From JAMXLL01 sp035279875 (GTDB lineage: Bacteria; Desulfobacterota; Binatia; Binatales; Binataceae), in NCBI GenBank assembly GCA_035279875.1, contig DATEGX010000021.1, positions 1 through 25,533 of the forward strand: a DNA stretch of 25,533 nucleotides, written 5' to 3'. Both the position numbers and the translations under genes were made by a program. Positions 7,113 to 15,706 of the stretch are shown piece by piece. Within the stretch, counting starts at the first letter, position 1, and each line of letters begins with the position of its first letter. The notes below the pieces were generated by a model. It saw only the letters and a program-made list of their open reading frames with translations. It had not been told where the DNA came from and did not search any database.

Positions 7113-7282
7113 GGTCAACGTCATCGGAACTCGTTGATGTGCAAAGTCGTGGGCCGACCCGAACGCATGCGCAAAAGCTATCTGATGTCGCGTATTGAGG
7201 TTTCATCCGCAACCCGCCGCGCCAAACTTGATGGGTTCTGGGAGCTAACGCGAGCGGTTATGCTTTCATCAGGGGGTGCAGA

Positions 7283-8998
7283 ATGGAAACGGCGAAAATT
7301 CAAGAAATTGACTCCAACGCGGCGGAAGACGCTTCACCGGCCGCCGGCTCGATTCTGGGCCCGAATATCTTCGTCGGTTTCGATTGGAACAGCCTGAGCG
7401 CCGGCCTGGCCGATTTTCTGTCGGGGCTTGGCGACAGCCCGGAGAAGGCGTTGGCGCGGCTGCCGCGTTTCGCTGCCGACCTTTTGAACATCGTGCTCGG
7501 ACGTTCGGAGATCGCGCCCGACCCGGCTGACAAACGTTTCACCGATACTGCCTGGACGGAAAATCCCCTTTATCGCGTGATGATGCAGAGCTACCTGGCA
7601 TGGCGCGCGGCAATGCTCGACCTCGTGCACGAGCAAAGCCCGGACGGCGCCGACTGGAAGTCGCCCGCGATGAAGCGTTTCGCCGTGACGCTGCTGACCG
7701 AGGCGCTCGCTCCCACCAACAGCCTGCTCGGCAATCCTGCCGCGCTCAAACGCGCCTTCGAGACCGGCGGAATGAGTCTTGTGAAGGGCGCCGGCAACTT
7801 CATCGATGATCTCCTCCACAACGGCGGAATGCCTTCGCAGGTTGACAAGCGGCCATTCAAGGTCGGCGGAAATATCGCCGCGACGCCTGGCACGGTCGTT
7901 TGGCGAGGCGAGCTTTGCGAGCTGATTCAGTACAGCCCTTCGACGCGCCAGGTTTACGAACGCCCGCTGCTGTTGGTGCCGCCCCAGATCAACAAGTACT
8001 ACATCATGGATTTGGCGCCGAAACGGAGCCTGACCGAGTACGCGGTCGCACGCGGCGTGCAGTTTTTCAGTATTAGCTGGCGCAATCCCGGACCCGAGCT
8101 TCGCACGCGCGGGCTCGACGACTATATTGGCACGATTAAAGAAGCCCTCGGCGTGATTTCGAGCATCACCGGCAGTCCCGACGCCAATCTGCTCGCCGTC
8201 TGCGCTGGCGGAATCACCTCATCCGCCCTGCTCGGTCATCTGGCGGCCGCCGGTGAGCCGCTGGTCAACGCGGCAACGCTGCTGGTGACGATGCTAGATT
8301 CGAGCGAGCCGTCGATGACCGGGATGTTCGCCAGCGAAGAAGCGGTTCGCGCCGCATGCATGAGATCGGCGAGCAAAGGTGTGTTGGACGCGGGCTCGAT
8401 TGCGCGCCTGTTCGCATGGCTCCGGCCCAACGACCTGGTATGGCATTACTGGGTCAACAATTACCTGATGGGAAAAGATCCGGCGGCATTCGATATTCTT
8501 TACTGGAACGCTGATTCGACGAATCTGCCGGCCAAGCTCCACGCCGATTTCCTCGATATTCTGCTCCGCAATCCACTGGTCAAGGTCGACCAACTCAAAG
8601 TGCTGGGTACGCCGGTCAACCTGCGCAAAGTAAACGCGGACATGTATATCCTGGCCGGCCAGACAGACCACATTTGCGCCTGGCAAGCCTGCCATCGCGC
8701 CGCCCGGCTGTTCGGCGGGCAGGTCGAATTCGTCTTGAATTCAAGCGGGCATGTGCAGAGCCTGGTTTGTCCGCCGGACAACTTCAAGGCCAAATTCATG
8801 ACCAATGCGCGCCTCGGCACCGATCCCGAAGCCTGGAAAGACTCCGCAACTTCGCACAAGGGAAGCTGGTGGGAGCACTGGACCGAATGGCTGGGCAAAC
8901 GCTCGGGCGAGAAGCGGTCCGCACCGGAGGAACCCGGCAACTCGCGCTATCGTCCGCTCGAGTCCGCGCCCGGCAGCTACGTCTTGCAAAGTCCGTGA
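7283..8998 (+). CDS. phaC: Class I poly(3-hydroxyalkanoate) synthase
   Basis: Polymerises (R)-3-hydroxyacyl-CoA into PHA storage granules. The 571-residue length is close to the class I norm of about 590. The N-terminal PhaC domain (to about 200) includes ENPLYRVMMQSYLAW; the alpha/beta hydrolase core then carries PPQINKYYIMDLAPKRSL, FSISWRNP, GLDDYI, the lipase-like box VCAGG with nucleophile Cys307, WNADSTNLP, GQTDHICAW with Asp462, and SSGHVQS with His490. The Cys-Asp-His triad is therefore complete, and the spacing matches known synthases. The box lacks the Gly that usually stands two residues before the Cys (here Ala-Val-Cys). The ATG is preceded by AGGGGG. No phaA, phaB, phasin or regulator gene is adjacent. 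It is a monocistronic-looking gene, convergent with lutA 26 bp away. Confidence 0.95.
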   Translation: METAKIQEIDSNAAEDASPAAGSILGPNIFVGFDWNSLSAGLADFLSGLGDSPEKALARLPRFAADLLNIVLGRSEIAPDPADKRFTDTAWTENPLYRVMMQSYLAWRAAMLDLVHEQSPDGADWKSPAMKRFAVTLLTEALAPTNSLLGNPAALKRAFETGGMSLVKGAGNFIDDLLHNGGMPSQVDKRPFKVGGNIAATPGTVVWRGELCELIQYSPSTRQVYERPLLLVPPQINKYYIMDLAPKRSLTEYAVARGVQFFSISWRNPGPELRTRGLDDYIGTIKEALGVISSITGSPDANLLAVCAGGITSSALLGHLAAAGEPLVNAATLLVTMLDSSEPSMTGMFASEEAVRAACMRSASKGVLDAGSIARLFAWLRPNDLVWHYWVNNYLMGKDPAAFDILYWNADSTNLPAKLHADFLDILLRNPLVKVDQLKVLGTPVNLRKVNADMYILAGQTDHICAWQACHRAARLFGGQVEFVLNSSGHVQSLVCPPDNFKAKFMTNARLGTDPEAWKDSATSHKGSWWEHWTEWLGKRSGEKRSAPEEPGNSRYRPLESAPGSYVLQSP

Positions 8999-9024
8999 CC
9001 GCGGTGCCCACCGCCCGCTGCCAG

Positions 9025-9747
9025 TCAGCGCGCGGCGAGCACTTCGGCCAGATGGCGAGTTCGAATTGGCACGCCCTCGCGATGCATCGCGCCGCCCAGT
9101 TGCATCAGGCAGCCGCAATCGTTGGCGACCAGCGTATCGGCGCCGCTTTCCTTGAGCCGAGCAATCTTATCCTGCGCCATCGCGACCGAGATCTCGGGAA
9201 ATTTGACTGAGAACATCCCGCCGAAGCCGCAGCATTCCTCTGGATTACGGAAGCTGACCAGCTTCAGACCGTGGACCGCGCTGAGCAGGATGCGCGGCTC
9301 GTCGCCGACTCCCAGCTCGCGAGCCAGGTGGCACGACGGATGATATGCGACGGTATGGGGAAAGCGCGCGCCGACGTATTTGACCTTGAGCACATTGACC
9401 AGGAACTGCGATAGCTCGAACACCCACGGCCGAATTGAGTTCGCCTTTTCCGCGAGGGCCGGCTCGGCAGCAACCAGATCGGAATAGAAAATCTTCACCA
9501 TGCTCGCGCATGAGCCCGACGGCATCACGATCGGCACGCCCGGTTTGCAGGTCTTGAGAAACCGGCGGGCAAGCTCGAGCGCCTCGGCGCGGAGCCCTTC
9601 GTTGAACGGCGCCTGCCCGCAGCAGAAGCTCGTGCGGAGCGGAATTATTTTGAGCTTCAGGGACTCGAGCACCTTGACGGTCGCCTCGACGGCGGCGGGG
9701 AAGAACTCCTCGGCGAGGCAGGTCGCGAAAAGCCGTACTTCGGTCAT
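9025..9747 (-). CDS. lutA: LutA-like (Fe-S)-binding lactate utilisation protein
   Basis: LutA is one of three subunits (LutABC) that oxidise L-lactate to pyruvate. The 240-residue protein has two cysteine-rich CCG repeats: FATCLAEEFFP with SFCCGQAPFN, and PSCHLARELG with EECCGFGGMFSVKFPEIS, plus PSGSCASM and NDCGCLMQLGG. These Cys ligands bind iron-sulfur or linked clusters, as in heterodisulfide reductase HdrB and GlpC. The ATG overlaps the lutC stop as ATGA. The expected lutB, a ferredoxin-like subunit of about 470 residues, is missing: downstream is the convergent phaC gene. The family is certain; the exact 2-hydroxyacid substrate is not. Confidence 0.9.
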   Translation of the reverse strand: MTEVRLFATCLAEEFFPAAVEATVKVLESLKLKIIPLRTSFCCGQAPFNEGLRAEALELARRFLKTCKPGVPIVMPSGSCASMVKIFYSDLVAAEPALAEKANSIRPWVFELSQFLVNVLKVKYVGARFPHTVAYHPSCHLARELGVGDEPRILLSAVHGLKLVSFRNPEECCGFGGMFSVKFPEISVAMAQDKIARLKESGADTLVANDCGCLMQLGGAMHREGVPIRTRHLAEVLAAR

Positions 9748-10448
9748 CTTGGCGCAGCCCCATTGCGCCAGACCGCGGCGGCATAAAGTTCTTTGGGTCC
9801 GTGCACACCAAGCACGATCATTTTCTCGATGTCAGCGGTACGGCTTGGGCCGGTAATGAATGCGATCCGATGCGCGGTGATCGCGGCTGTGCCGAGCGCG
9901 CCGACCACTGCGGCCATATCGGGCAATACGCGCTCGGCGTCCACCACGATTATGTTGGCGGGTGGCAGCAGGGTGAGCGAACCTGGGCTGCCAGGCGTCG
10001 CCAGCATCACCAACGTGCCCGTCGAGGAGATCGCGTAGTGCGCCTCGACCACGGCGAGGTCACATTTTGCCAGCTGGTCACGGATCGCGGGCCGCTCGGC
10101 GTCGCTCGTTCGGCTGGTGCGGATCAGCTCTAGACCCGCGCCCTCGAGCGCTTTTGCGATCGGGGCCATATCGATCATGACGCCATCACCGACCGCGACC
10201 GCGCGCGCGTCCATCTCGCGCGCCAGCGTGACGATCCTCTCACAGACGTCGGCGGCTGAGAGGGTCCCGATGAAATGGCCGTTGACCCGTTCGAGTTCGC
10301 TCGCGAACCGAGAAAGCAACTCGGCGCGCCGTGCGTCAGCGGCGACCGGCAGGGAGGCTCGTGCCACCCCATCATGTACCGCCGCTGCGGGCGGGTTGTG
10401 TTCGAGCGCCGCGCGCAGGTTGGCGATGATCTTATGGAATCCGGCCAT
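9744..10448 (-). CDS. lutC: LutC-like LUD-domain protein
   Basis: A 234-residue LUD (lactate utilisation) domain protein, cytoplasmic partner of LutA/LutB. Recognisable parts are AVGDGVMIDMAP, the conserved AISSTGTLVMLATPGSPGSLTLLPPANIIVV block (about residues 138-168), and FITGPSRTADIEKMIVLGVHGPKEL at the C-terminus, including the GPSRTADIE motif. The gene precedes lutA on the minus strand and is coupled to it by a 4-bp ATGA overlap, the reverse of the common lutA-lutB-lutC order. It lies 66 bp downstream of a luciferase-like monooxygenase gene on the same strand, so the three may form one transcript. Confidence 0.9.
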   Translation of the reverse strand: MAGFHKIIANLRAALEHNPPAAAVHDGVARASLPVAADARRAELLSRFASELERVNGHFIGTLSAADVCERIVTLAREMDARAVAVGDGVMIDMAPIAKALEGAGLELIRTSRTSDAERPAIRDQLAKCDLAVVEAHYAISSTGTLVMLATPGSPGSLTLLPPANIIVVDAERVLPDMAAVVGALGTAAITAHRIAFITGPSRTADIEKMIVLGVHGPKELYAAAVWRNGAAPR

Positions 10449-10514
10449 AGGCTCTTTCGGTTCTATAAGGGAACGCGCCGCGGAGCGGTTGCTGGCGCGC
10501 CCAAGCGGAGGTTC

Positions 10515-11555
10515 TCAGCCTCCCGCTCTTTTGCGTGAGCCGCGGCGGCGGAAATGCGGAATCACCTTTTCGGCGAAGAGTTTCATCGATGCGCGAATCT
10601 TCTTCGGCTCGATTCCCGGCAGCGCGAGCCCAAGCGCCAGATGGGTCGAGTAGGCGGTCATCGGTTCGATTTTGGCAATCGCGTCGTCAGGGCTTCCGAC
10701 GATCACGTCGAAATTGGAGCCGTTGGCCTTGCGTAGTTCACCGACCGGCGGCACCCGCGTAAAACTATCGTCCCCCGGCACATCGTTGGCCTCTGAGATC
10801 CATTGTCCATAGCGACTCAGCAGATGATGCAACCCGAACTCGCATTCGTCCCAGGCCTTTTCCTTCTTGCTGGCCAGATAGCCGAAGGCCAGTTGTGCGA
10901 TGTTGTACTCGTCGGGGTTGTGTCCGGCCCCCCGCAACGCGTCGCGATAGATGGTGGCCTGCGCTTCTCCAATACCCGCGAGGTGATAGCCGTTGCGCCC
11001 CGCGCGTTCGGTTGCCTTGCGGGTGCGTGCGCCTATCCAGATCGGTGGATGAGGCCGCTGCACCGGTTTCGGAAATAACGCAGCGTCGTGCACCGAGTAG
11101 CATTTGCCCTCGAATGTCACCCGATCTTCAGTGAACAGGCGCCGCACGATCTCCACCCCCTCGCGCAGCCGCAGACTGCGCTCCTGGCGCGGGATGTTGA
11201 AGCTCGCGAATTCGCTCGGCACGTAGCCCTGGCCGAGACCGAGGTCGAAACGGCCGTTGGAGAGCGCATCGACGGTCGCCGCATCCTCGGCCACGTGCAC
11301 GGGATTATGCAATGGCATCAGCAGAACGAAGGTGCCGATGCGGATACGTTTGGTGCGTGCGGCAATCGCCGCCGCCAGCGGAATCATGCTGGGCGAATAT
11401 CCGTCTTCGACAAAATGATGCTCGGTGAGCCAGATCGTGTCATAGCCGAGGTCTTCAGCCTCGACGCACAGGTCGATATGACGCCGATACAGTTCCGAGT
11501 ACGAGAGTTCGTTGCGCGAGGAGTTCCGAAACGACATTAGGAGACCGAAATTCAC
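10515..11555 (-). CDS. Luciferase-like (LLM class) flavin-dependent oxidoreductase
   Basis: A 346-residue TIM-barrel enzyme of the bacterial luciferase/F420-dependent group, which uses reduced FMN or F420. Key segments are MNFGLLMSF at the first strand, GYDTIWLTEHHFVEDG (about residues 37-52, the catalytic-pocket loop), RTKRIRIGTFVLLMPLHNPVHVAED, SNGRFDLGLGQGYVPSEF and PHPPIWIGARTRKATERAG. The start is GTG, supported by AAAGGAG eight bases upstream; no earlier start fits. It heads a probable operon with lutC and lutA, and is divergent from the Rieske oxygenase gene. FMN monooxygenase versus F420 dehydrogenase cannot be decided from the visible motifs, and the substrate is unknown. Confidence 0.9.
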   Translation of the reverse strand: MNFGLLMSFRNSSRNELSYSELYRRHIDLCVEAEDLGYDTIWLTEHHFVEDGYSPSMIPLAAAIAARTKRIRIGTFVLLMPLHNPVHVAEDAATVDALSNGRFDLGLGQGYVPSEFASFNIPRQERSLRLREGVEIVRRLFTEDRVTFEGKCYSVHDAALFPKPVQRPHPPIWIGARTRKATERAGRNGYHLAGIGEAQATIYRDALRGAGHNPDEYNIAQLAFGYLASKKEKAWDECEFGLHHLLSRYGQWISEANDVPGDDSFTRVPPVGELRKANGSNFDVIVGSPDDAIAKIEPMTAYSTHLALGLALPGIEPKKIRASMKLFAEKVIPHFRRRGSRKRAGG

Positions 11556-11777
11556 GCGCGTACTCCTTTCGAGGCAGTCACCCGAAGGCGGGCGGGTTGT
11601 GGTTTCGTTTTCGAAGGGCGCTCCGCAGGGAGTGCAACCGCCCTACAAATAATTGCGCCAAACGCAAAACACCAGCGCGGAGCTTCGACGCAGGAAATCG
11701 GCAAGCTGGCTACGCCGTCTGTTCGCCTTCGGTCGTCGGTTCGCCACGCGCACCAGGCATTAAGCCGCTTGCGCGTA

Positions 11778-11786
11778 TGCTATAGA
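11778..11786 (+). promoter_or_regulatory. Extended -10 promoter for the Rieske oxygenase gene
   Basis: TGC-TATAGA: a TG one base before a good -10 hexamer (11781-11786), with no clear -35, as is common for extended -10 promoters. The start point would be near 11793, about 40 nt before the ATG at 11832. The rest of the 276-bp divergent gap (11556-11831) shows no gene. Confidence 0.45.
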
Positions 11787-11831
11787 AATTGATGTTGACC
11801 CCGAATATCCGCGCAAGAGGCGAGGGCACCA

Positions 11832-13103
11832 ATGGCTACGATGCTGAACGCTGGGCTCGATTACAACCATCTGGTTCAGAGCGACCGAATCAGCGGACGC
11901 CTCTATTACGACAACGAGATCTTCCGCGAGGAGATCGAGAAGATCTGGCATCGCGAATGGATCTACGTCGCCCATGAGAGCGAAGTCGCGGAACCCGGCG
12001 ACTACGTCACCCGCCAGATCGGGCTCCAGCCGGTGATCGTCTCGCGCGACGAAGACGGCAAGGTTCACCTGATGCTGAACCGCTGCACCCATCGCGGCAA
12101 TACGGTGTGCCAGAGCGATTGCGGCAACGCGCATGCCTTCCGCTGCGCCTATCATGGCTGGACCTTCAACAATCGCGGCGAATTGGTCGGCGTGCCCTAT
12201 GCCGGCGGCTATGACGAGTCGTTCCGCAAGAGCGATCATGCGCTGGCCCGGGTACCGCGGGTGGCCAGCCATCGCGGGTTGATTTTCGCGAGCCTCAGCC
12301 CCACCGGTCCGTCGCTAGACGAGCATCTGGGCGAGGCCAGGCGGCTAATCGACCAATTCGTCAATCTTTCGCCTGAAGGCGAGATCGTGTTGCGCTCTGG
12401 AGTGCTAAAGCATTCTTACAAAGGCAACTGGAAGATGGCGCTCGAGAATTCGGTCGATGGCTATCATCCGAACATCCTGCATCATGCCGCGATGGTGATG
12501 ATGGCGCGCGGCAAGATCGACATGGAAGCCGTTTTCGGTGAGAAAAGCGACGCCTTCGCCCGCGATCTCGGCCATGGCGTCGAGCAACTGGACCTCAACC
12601 CGGTTCACACCAAGAACGGCGGCCGCGTGGTTCCGCCCGGATGGAGCAAGCAGGCATTCGACGAATATCACGCCAACATTACGCGAAACTATGGCGCAGA
12701 TCGAGCTGATCGCATTCTCGCCGAAGGCCCGCCACATTTCTGCATCTTTCCCAATCTGATCTTTATCTTGAACCAATTCCGTGTGATCCAGCCGGTCAGC
12801 GTTGACGAAACGGTCATCGCCTATTATCCGACCCTGCTCAAGGGTGCGCCCGAGGAGATCAACCAGCGCCGCCTCAGCGAAACATATCTAATACATGGAC
12901 CGGCAGGGCGGGTCGCGCCGGACGATTTTGAAGCCTACGAACGCAATCAGCTCGGTTTCCGTGCCCGTATCAACGAATGGCTGGTGTTGCGGCGCGGATT
13001 GCATCGAGAAACCCGCGAGAATGGCGGCGTCGCCGGGCACGAAACCGACGAGACCACGCAGCGCGGCATCTGGCGCCATTATCGCGAGGTTATGACACGC
13101 TAG
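11832..13103 (+). CDS. Aromatic ring-hydroxylating (Rieske) oxygenase, alpha subunit
   Basis: Large catalytic subunit of a Rieske non-haem iron oxygenase, 423 residues. The [2Fe-2S] site is CTH (Cys85, His87) and CAYHGWTFN (Cys105, His108). The mononuclear iron ligands are in ENSVDGYHPNILHH: bridging Asp209, His212 and His217, with the same spacing as naphthalene dioxygenase. The third iron ligand is probably one of the Asp residues in PDDFEAYE (364-365). The ATG follows GAGGGC. No beta subunit, ferredoxin or reductase gene is adjacent, so electrons must come from a system encoded elsewhere. The next gene on the same strand is a luciferase-like monooxygenase 106 bp away. The substrate may be an aromatic acid or a similar ring compound, but the sequence does not say which. 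Confidence 0.94.
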   Translation: MATMLNAGLDYNHLVQSDRISGRLYYDNEIFREEIEKIWHREWIYVAHESEVAEPGDYVTRQIGLQPVIVSRDEDGKVHLMLNRCTHRGNTVCQSDCGNAHAFRCAYHGWTFNNRGELVGVPYAGGYDESFRKSDHALARVPRVASHRGLIFASLSPTGPSLDEHLGEARRLIDQFVNLSPEGEIVLRSGVLKHSYKGNWKMALENSVDGYHPNILHHAAMVMMARGKIDMEAVFGEKSDAFARDLGHGVEQLDLNPVHTKNGGRVVPPGWSKQAFDEYHANITRNYGADRADRILAEGPPHFCIFPNLIFILNQFRVIQPVSVDETVIAYYPTLLKGAPEEINQRRLSETYLIHGPAGRVAPDDFEAYERNQLGFRARINEWLVLRRGLHRETRENGGVAGHETDETTQRGIWRHYREVMTR

Positions 13104-13209
13104 AGGGCACCGGAATCGTCGCTATTGTGCGTAGACCCATGCGGGCGTAATTTGCCTGCCGATACCGCGCGGGCGCGCCATGCGGCACGCCCCGGTCCAA
13201 GGAGCAGAA

Positions 13210-14430
13210 ATGAAATTCGGCATCTTCATGGCCCCGTTTCACCGCGTCGGCGAAAACCCGACGCTCGCGTTCGAACGCGACCTGCAGCTTATCGAATGGC
13301 TCGACGAACTCGGCTATGACGAAGCCTTTATCGGCGAGCATCACTCGGCCGGATGGGAAATAATTTCGTCGCCCGAAATCTTCATGGCGGTGGCGGCCAC
13401 CCGCACCAAGCGGATTAAGCTCGGCTCCGGCGTGGTCAGCGTGCCCTACCATCATCCCTTCAATATCGCCAACCGCTTCGCCCTGCTCGACCATCTGACC
13501 CATGGCCGGGTCATCCTGGGATGCGGCCCGGGGGCGCTCCCGAGCGACGCCTATATGCTGGGAATCGAAACCACCACCCAGCGCGACCGCATGGTCGAAG
13601 GGATCAAGGTGATCCAGCGGTTGTTCAACGAAGAGGGCGATATCACGGTCGATGGTTCGTACTTCAAGCTGCGCGACGCCCATCTGCAGGTGAAGCCGTT
13701 CCAGAAGCCGAGCCTGCCGATCTTCGTCGCCAATACATTTTCCCCCTCCGGGATGGTCGCGGCCGGTAAGCTTGGATGCGGCGTGCTGTCGATCGGCACC
13801 TTTGCTCCGGGCGGTCTCAACGACCTGCCCAAGCGCTGGGCGATGGCCGAAGAGATCGCGGCCGAGAACGGCAAGACGGTCGATCGCAACAACTGGCGCC
13901 TGGTCTTCCCGATGCACCTGGCCGAATCGCGCGAGGAAGCGCTCAACGATATTCGCGAAGGATGCAACGCCTGGATTCAGAAATACTTCGTCGATACGCT
14001 CGCGGCCAAGATTCAGTTCGAGGAATATCCGGGTCAGCCGACCAACGAGATGACCGCTGATCGGATGGTCGCGCGCGGCGGCGCGATCGTCGGCACTCCG
14101 GACGACGCGATCGCGCGGATCAAGGAAGTGTGGGAAGCTTCGGGCGGCGGTTTCGGCGGGATGCTACTGCTCGCGCAGGAATGGGCGACCCGGGAAAAGA
14201 CCCTGCATTCGTTCGAGTTGATGGCGCGCTACGTCGCGCCGCAGTTCCAGGACTCGGCCGTGCCAATCGAGTTTTCGCAGAAGTGGACGTCGGAGCGGCG
14301 CGAGGCGCTGTTCGGCTCGTCCGTACAGGCGATCATGAAGGCGATCCAGGACTACAAGGATAACGCCGAAGAGCACGGCCGCAAGCCGTCCGACATAGTG
14401 GATCAGCCCATCACTCGCGTCCGTCCGTAG
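13210..14430 (+). CDS. Luciferase-like (LLM class) monooxygenase, limonene-monooxygenase-like
   Basis: A 406-residue luciferase-fold flavin enzyme. Segments: MKFGIFMAPFHRVGENP at the N-terminus, LGYDEAFIGEHHSAGWEIISSPEIF (the EHHS loop), RTKRIKLGSGVVSVPYHHPFNIANR, THGRVILGCGPGALPSDAYMLG, and FVANTFSPSGMVAAGKLG. The longer form is typical of enzymes often annotated as (R)-limonene 1,2-monooxygenase or alkanal monooxygenase-like. I start at ATG 13210 because AAGGAG lies a few bases upstream and the family begins at MKFGIF; an in-frame ATG at 13180 is unlikely. It sits 106 bp after the Rieske oxygenase and is followed by a strong hairpin, so the two genes probably share a transcript. The true substrate is unknown. 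Confidence 0.92.
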   Translation: MKFGIFMAPFHRVGENPTLAFERDLQLIEWLDELGYDEAFIGEHHSAGWEIISSPEIFMAVAATRTKRIKLGSGVVSVPYHHPFNIANRFALLDHLTHGRVILGCGPGALPSDAYMLGIETTTQRDRMVEGIKVIQRLFNEEGDITVDGSYFKLRDAHLQVKPFQKPSLPIFVANTFSPSGMVAAGKLGCGVLSIGTFAPGGLNDLPKRWAMAEEIAAENGKTVDRNNWRLVFPMHLAESREEALNDIREGCNAWIQKYFVDTLAAKIQFEEYPGQPTNEMTADRMVARGGAIVGTPDDAIARIKEVWEASGGGFGGMLLLAQEWATREKTLHSFELMARYVAPQFQDSAVPIEFSQKWTSERREALFGSSVQAIMKAIQDYKDNAEEHGRKPSDIVDQPITRVRP

Positions 14431-14455
14431 CAGTCCGTCCGACCAATTCTAGTTG

Positions 14456-14484
14456 CAGGCTCCCGCTTAAGAAGCGGGAGCCTG
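14456..14484 (+). terminator. Perfect 13-bp hairpin, terminator of the oxygenase operon
   Basis: CAGGCTCCCGCTT, loop AAG, then the exact complement AAGCGGGAGCCTG. It begins 26 bases after the monooxygenase stop. The following bases (TCGCTTTATT) are only mildly T-rich. The stem is strong enough to terminate or to protect the 3' end of the transcript. Confidence 0.75.
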
Positions 14485-14548
14485 TCGCTTTATTGGGCTT
14501 CTGATTGGGGATTTAACATACTTGATGAACCAACGGGAGGGTGTATAA

Positions 14549-15451
14549 ATGCTCTTCCGATGGTCGATGGAAAAATTTGGGGGCGATTCCACCCGCGAGA
14601 CAATCGAGCGGCTACTTCCAATGTTGCATCCCTCGGGGTCGGGGGATCGACTAAGAGCCGTGCTTGATCTTGAAGTTTACTGCGACGAAAGCGGTACCGA
14701 TGCTGGAGGTAGATCAAAAGTCATTGTCGTCGGAGGCTACATAGCCCCCGCGCTATGCTGGCGAGAGATTGAAAAACACTGGTGGAGAGTTCTTTACGAA
14801 GAACATGCGACGCATTACCACGCCACCGAAGCCGAGTCGATGAATCCTGGTATTACCCGGACGTACAAAGGGTGGACAGTAGAGAAGGCGCGGCGGTTGA
14901 CAGACCGCATGGTCGCAATTCTATCTTCAGTCAATGATGATTTGACTGGAATGGGCATTCACGTCGCTACGGATGACTGGTTTGCAGCGGCAGATTTGAT
15001 AAGACCGCATTTACCGGAAACGGAATTAAAAGAGTTTCCGAGGATGCTATTCGACATACCTTATCAAATTCTAGCAGGGGCCTGTATTAAGCTGGTGATG
15101 GAATGCGTGGATATGCAAGTCCTATCCGTGAATGAAACAATTGCTTTTATGTTTGAGCAAAATGATTTTCAAAGTAACGCATTAAAAGGTTATGCCCAAC
15201 TAAAGGGGAATCATCCGAAAGCATCGCACATGGGAGCCATCGCGTTTGGCGAAAAAAAATCGTATCCGGCTTTGCAAGTAGCAGATCTAATGAGTTGGAG
15301 CTATCGGCGTATGGCCGAATTAAAGCACGGGCACAAAACAGGGACGCTCCATCGTGGTGCGACAGAACTGATTAGGCCGCATTTTCAATTCAGGCGACTG
15401 CCCCGAGAATCGCTACTCAATCAAGTCCAACAGCTATTGCCACAGAGCTAG
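14549..15451 (+). CDS. DUF3800 domain protein
   Basis: DUF3800 is a widespread bacterial family of unknown biochemical role, predicted to have an RNase H-like fold and common in genomic islands. The 300-residue protein has the N-terminal acidic motif YCDESGTD (D46-E47-S48-G49), then VVGGYIAP, a helical middle, and the C-terminal LQVADLMSWSYRRMAE stretch, where the family usually has LQ-ADL. These acidic residues are the likely metal ligands. An N-terminal extension of about 40 residues precedes the domain. The ATG has GGGAGG eight bases upstream. The DNA is much AT-richer than the flanks: 15121-15180 has 20 G+C of 60, against about 40 of 60 in the preceding oxygenase gene. An IS remnant follows, so horizontal acquisition is likely. 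Confidence 0.82.
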   Translation: MLFRWSMEKFGGDSTRETIERLLPMLHPSGSGDRLRAVLDLEVYCDESGTDAGGRSKVIVVGGYIAPALCWREIEKHWWRVLYEEHATHYHATEAESMNPGITRTYKGWTVEKARRLTDRMVAILSSVNDDLTGMGIHVATDDWFAAADLIRPHLPETELKEFPRMLFDIPYQILAGACIKLVMECVDMQVLSVNETIAFMFEQNDFQSNALKGYAQLKGNHPKASHMGAIAFGEKKSYPALQVADLMSWSYRRMAELKHGHKTGTLHRGATELIRPHFQFRRLPRESLLNQVQQLLPQS

Positions 15452-15503
15452 TTATTTGCTTTTCGATTCTTTCGACTTGAGGCGAGGGGACGCTCGTTTA
15501 GAA

Positions 15504-15548
15504 GCATTCAGCGCCTTGCGCGCGAAAGCGCGGAGATTATTTGAATGC
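15504..15548. repeat. Nested inverted repeat with GAAA tetraloop hairpin
   Basis: Outer arms GCATTCA (15504-15510) and TGAATGC (15542-15548) enclose an inner CGCGC-GAAA-GCGCG hairpin (15519-15532). It starts 53 bases after the DUF3800 stop and ends about 160 bases before the transposase remnant. It could be the DUF3800 terminator or a REP-like or IS-end structure; there is no T-run. I cannot see a second copy in the window. Confidence 0.45.
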
Positions 15549-15706
15549 CTGATCTGGCTCGAATCGCAAGTTGCCGAGCTTATTGTCTGATCTCATAGCG
15601 CCGGCCTACGACGCCGACGCCTGCCTCTCCACTGCCTAGGCCAATAAGGGTGCGGGAGAAAGCGGGCCTTGGCCATTTGGGTCTGTGCAAGTCAGACGGC
15701 GACCAG

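Larger units (their letters stand above)
6847..7282. other. Intergenic region between divergent genes, 436 bp
   Basis: Gap between the S53-propeptide lipoprotein (leftward) and phaC (rightward). I see no convincing gene: the small frames here lack codon bias, a ribosome site or a recognisable product. It is locally AT-richer around 7015-7110 and holds two short dyads, TGTCA-N6-TGACA (7017-7032) and TTGACC-N3-GGTCAA (7066-7080). A possible promoter for phaC follows. A strong ribosome site (AGGGGG) precedes the phaC ATG. Confidence 0.6.

Noticed and set aside
7134..7397. Small plus-strand frame overlapping the start of phaC
   Set aside because: Basic, low-complexity product in another frame with no homology; the phaC ATG has a proper ribosome site.
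9001..9014. GCGGT-N4-ACCGC hairpin between phaC and lutA
   Set aside because: Only five base pairs and no T-run; too weak to call a terminator.
15452..15706. CRISPR or toxin-antitoxin partner next to the DUF3800 gene
   Set aside because: No regularly spaced repeats and no small coding frame with a ribosome site; only a nested inverted repeat is visible.
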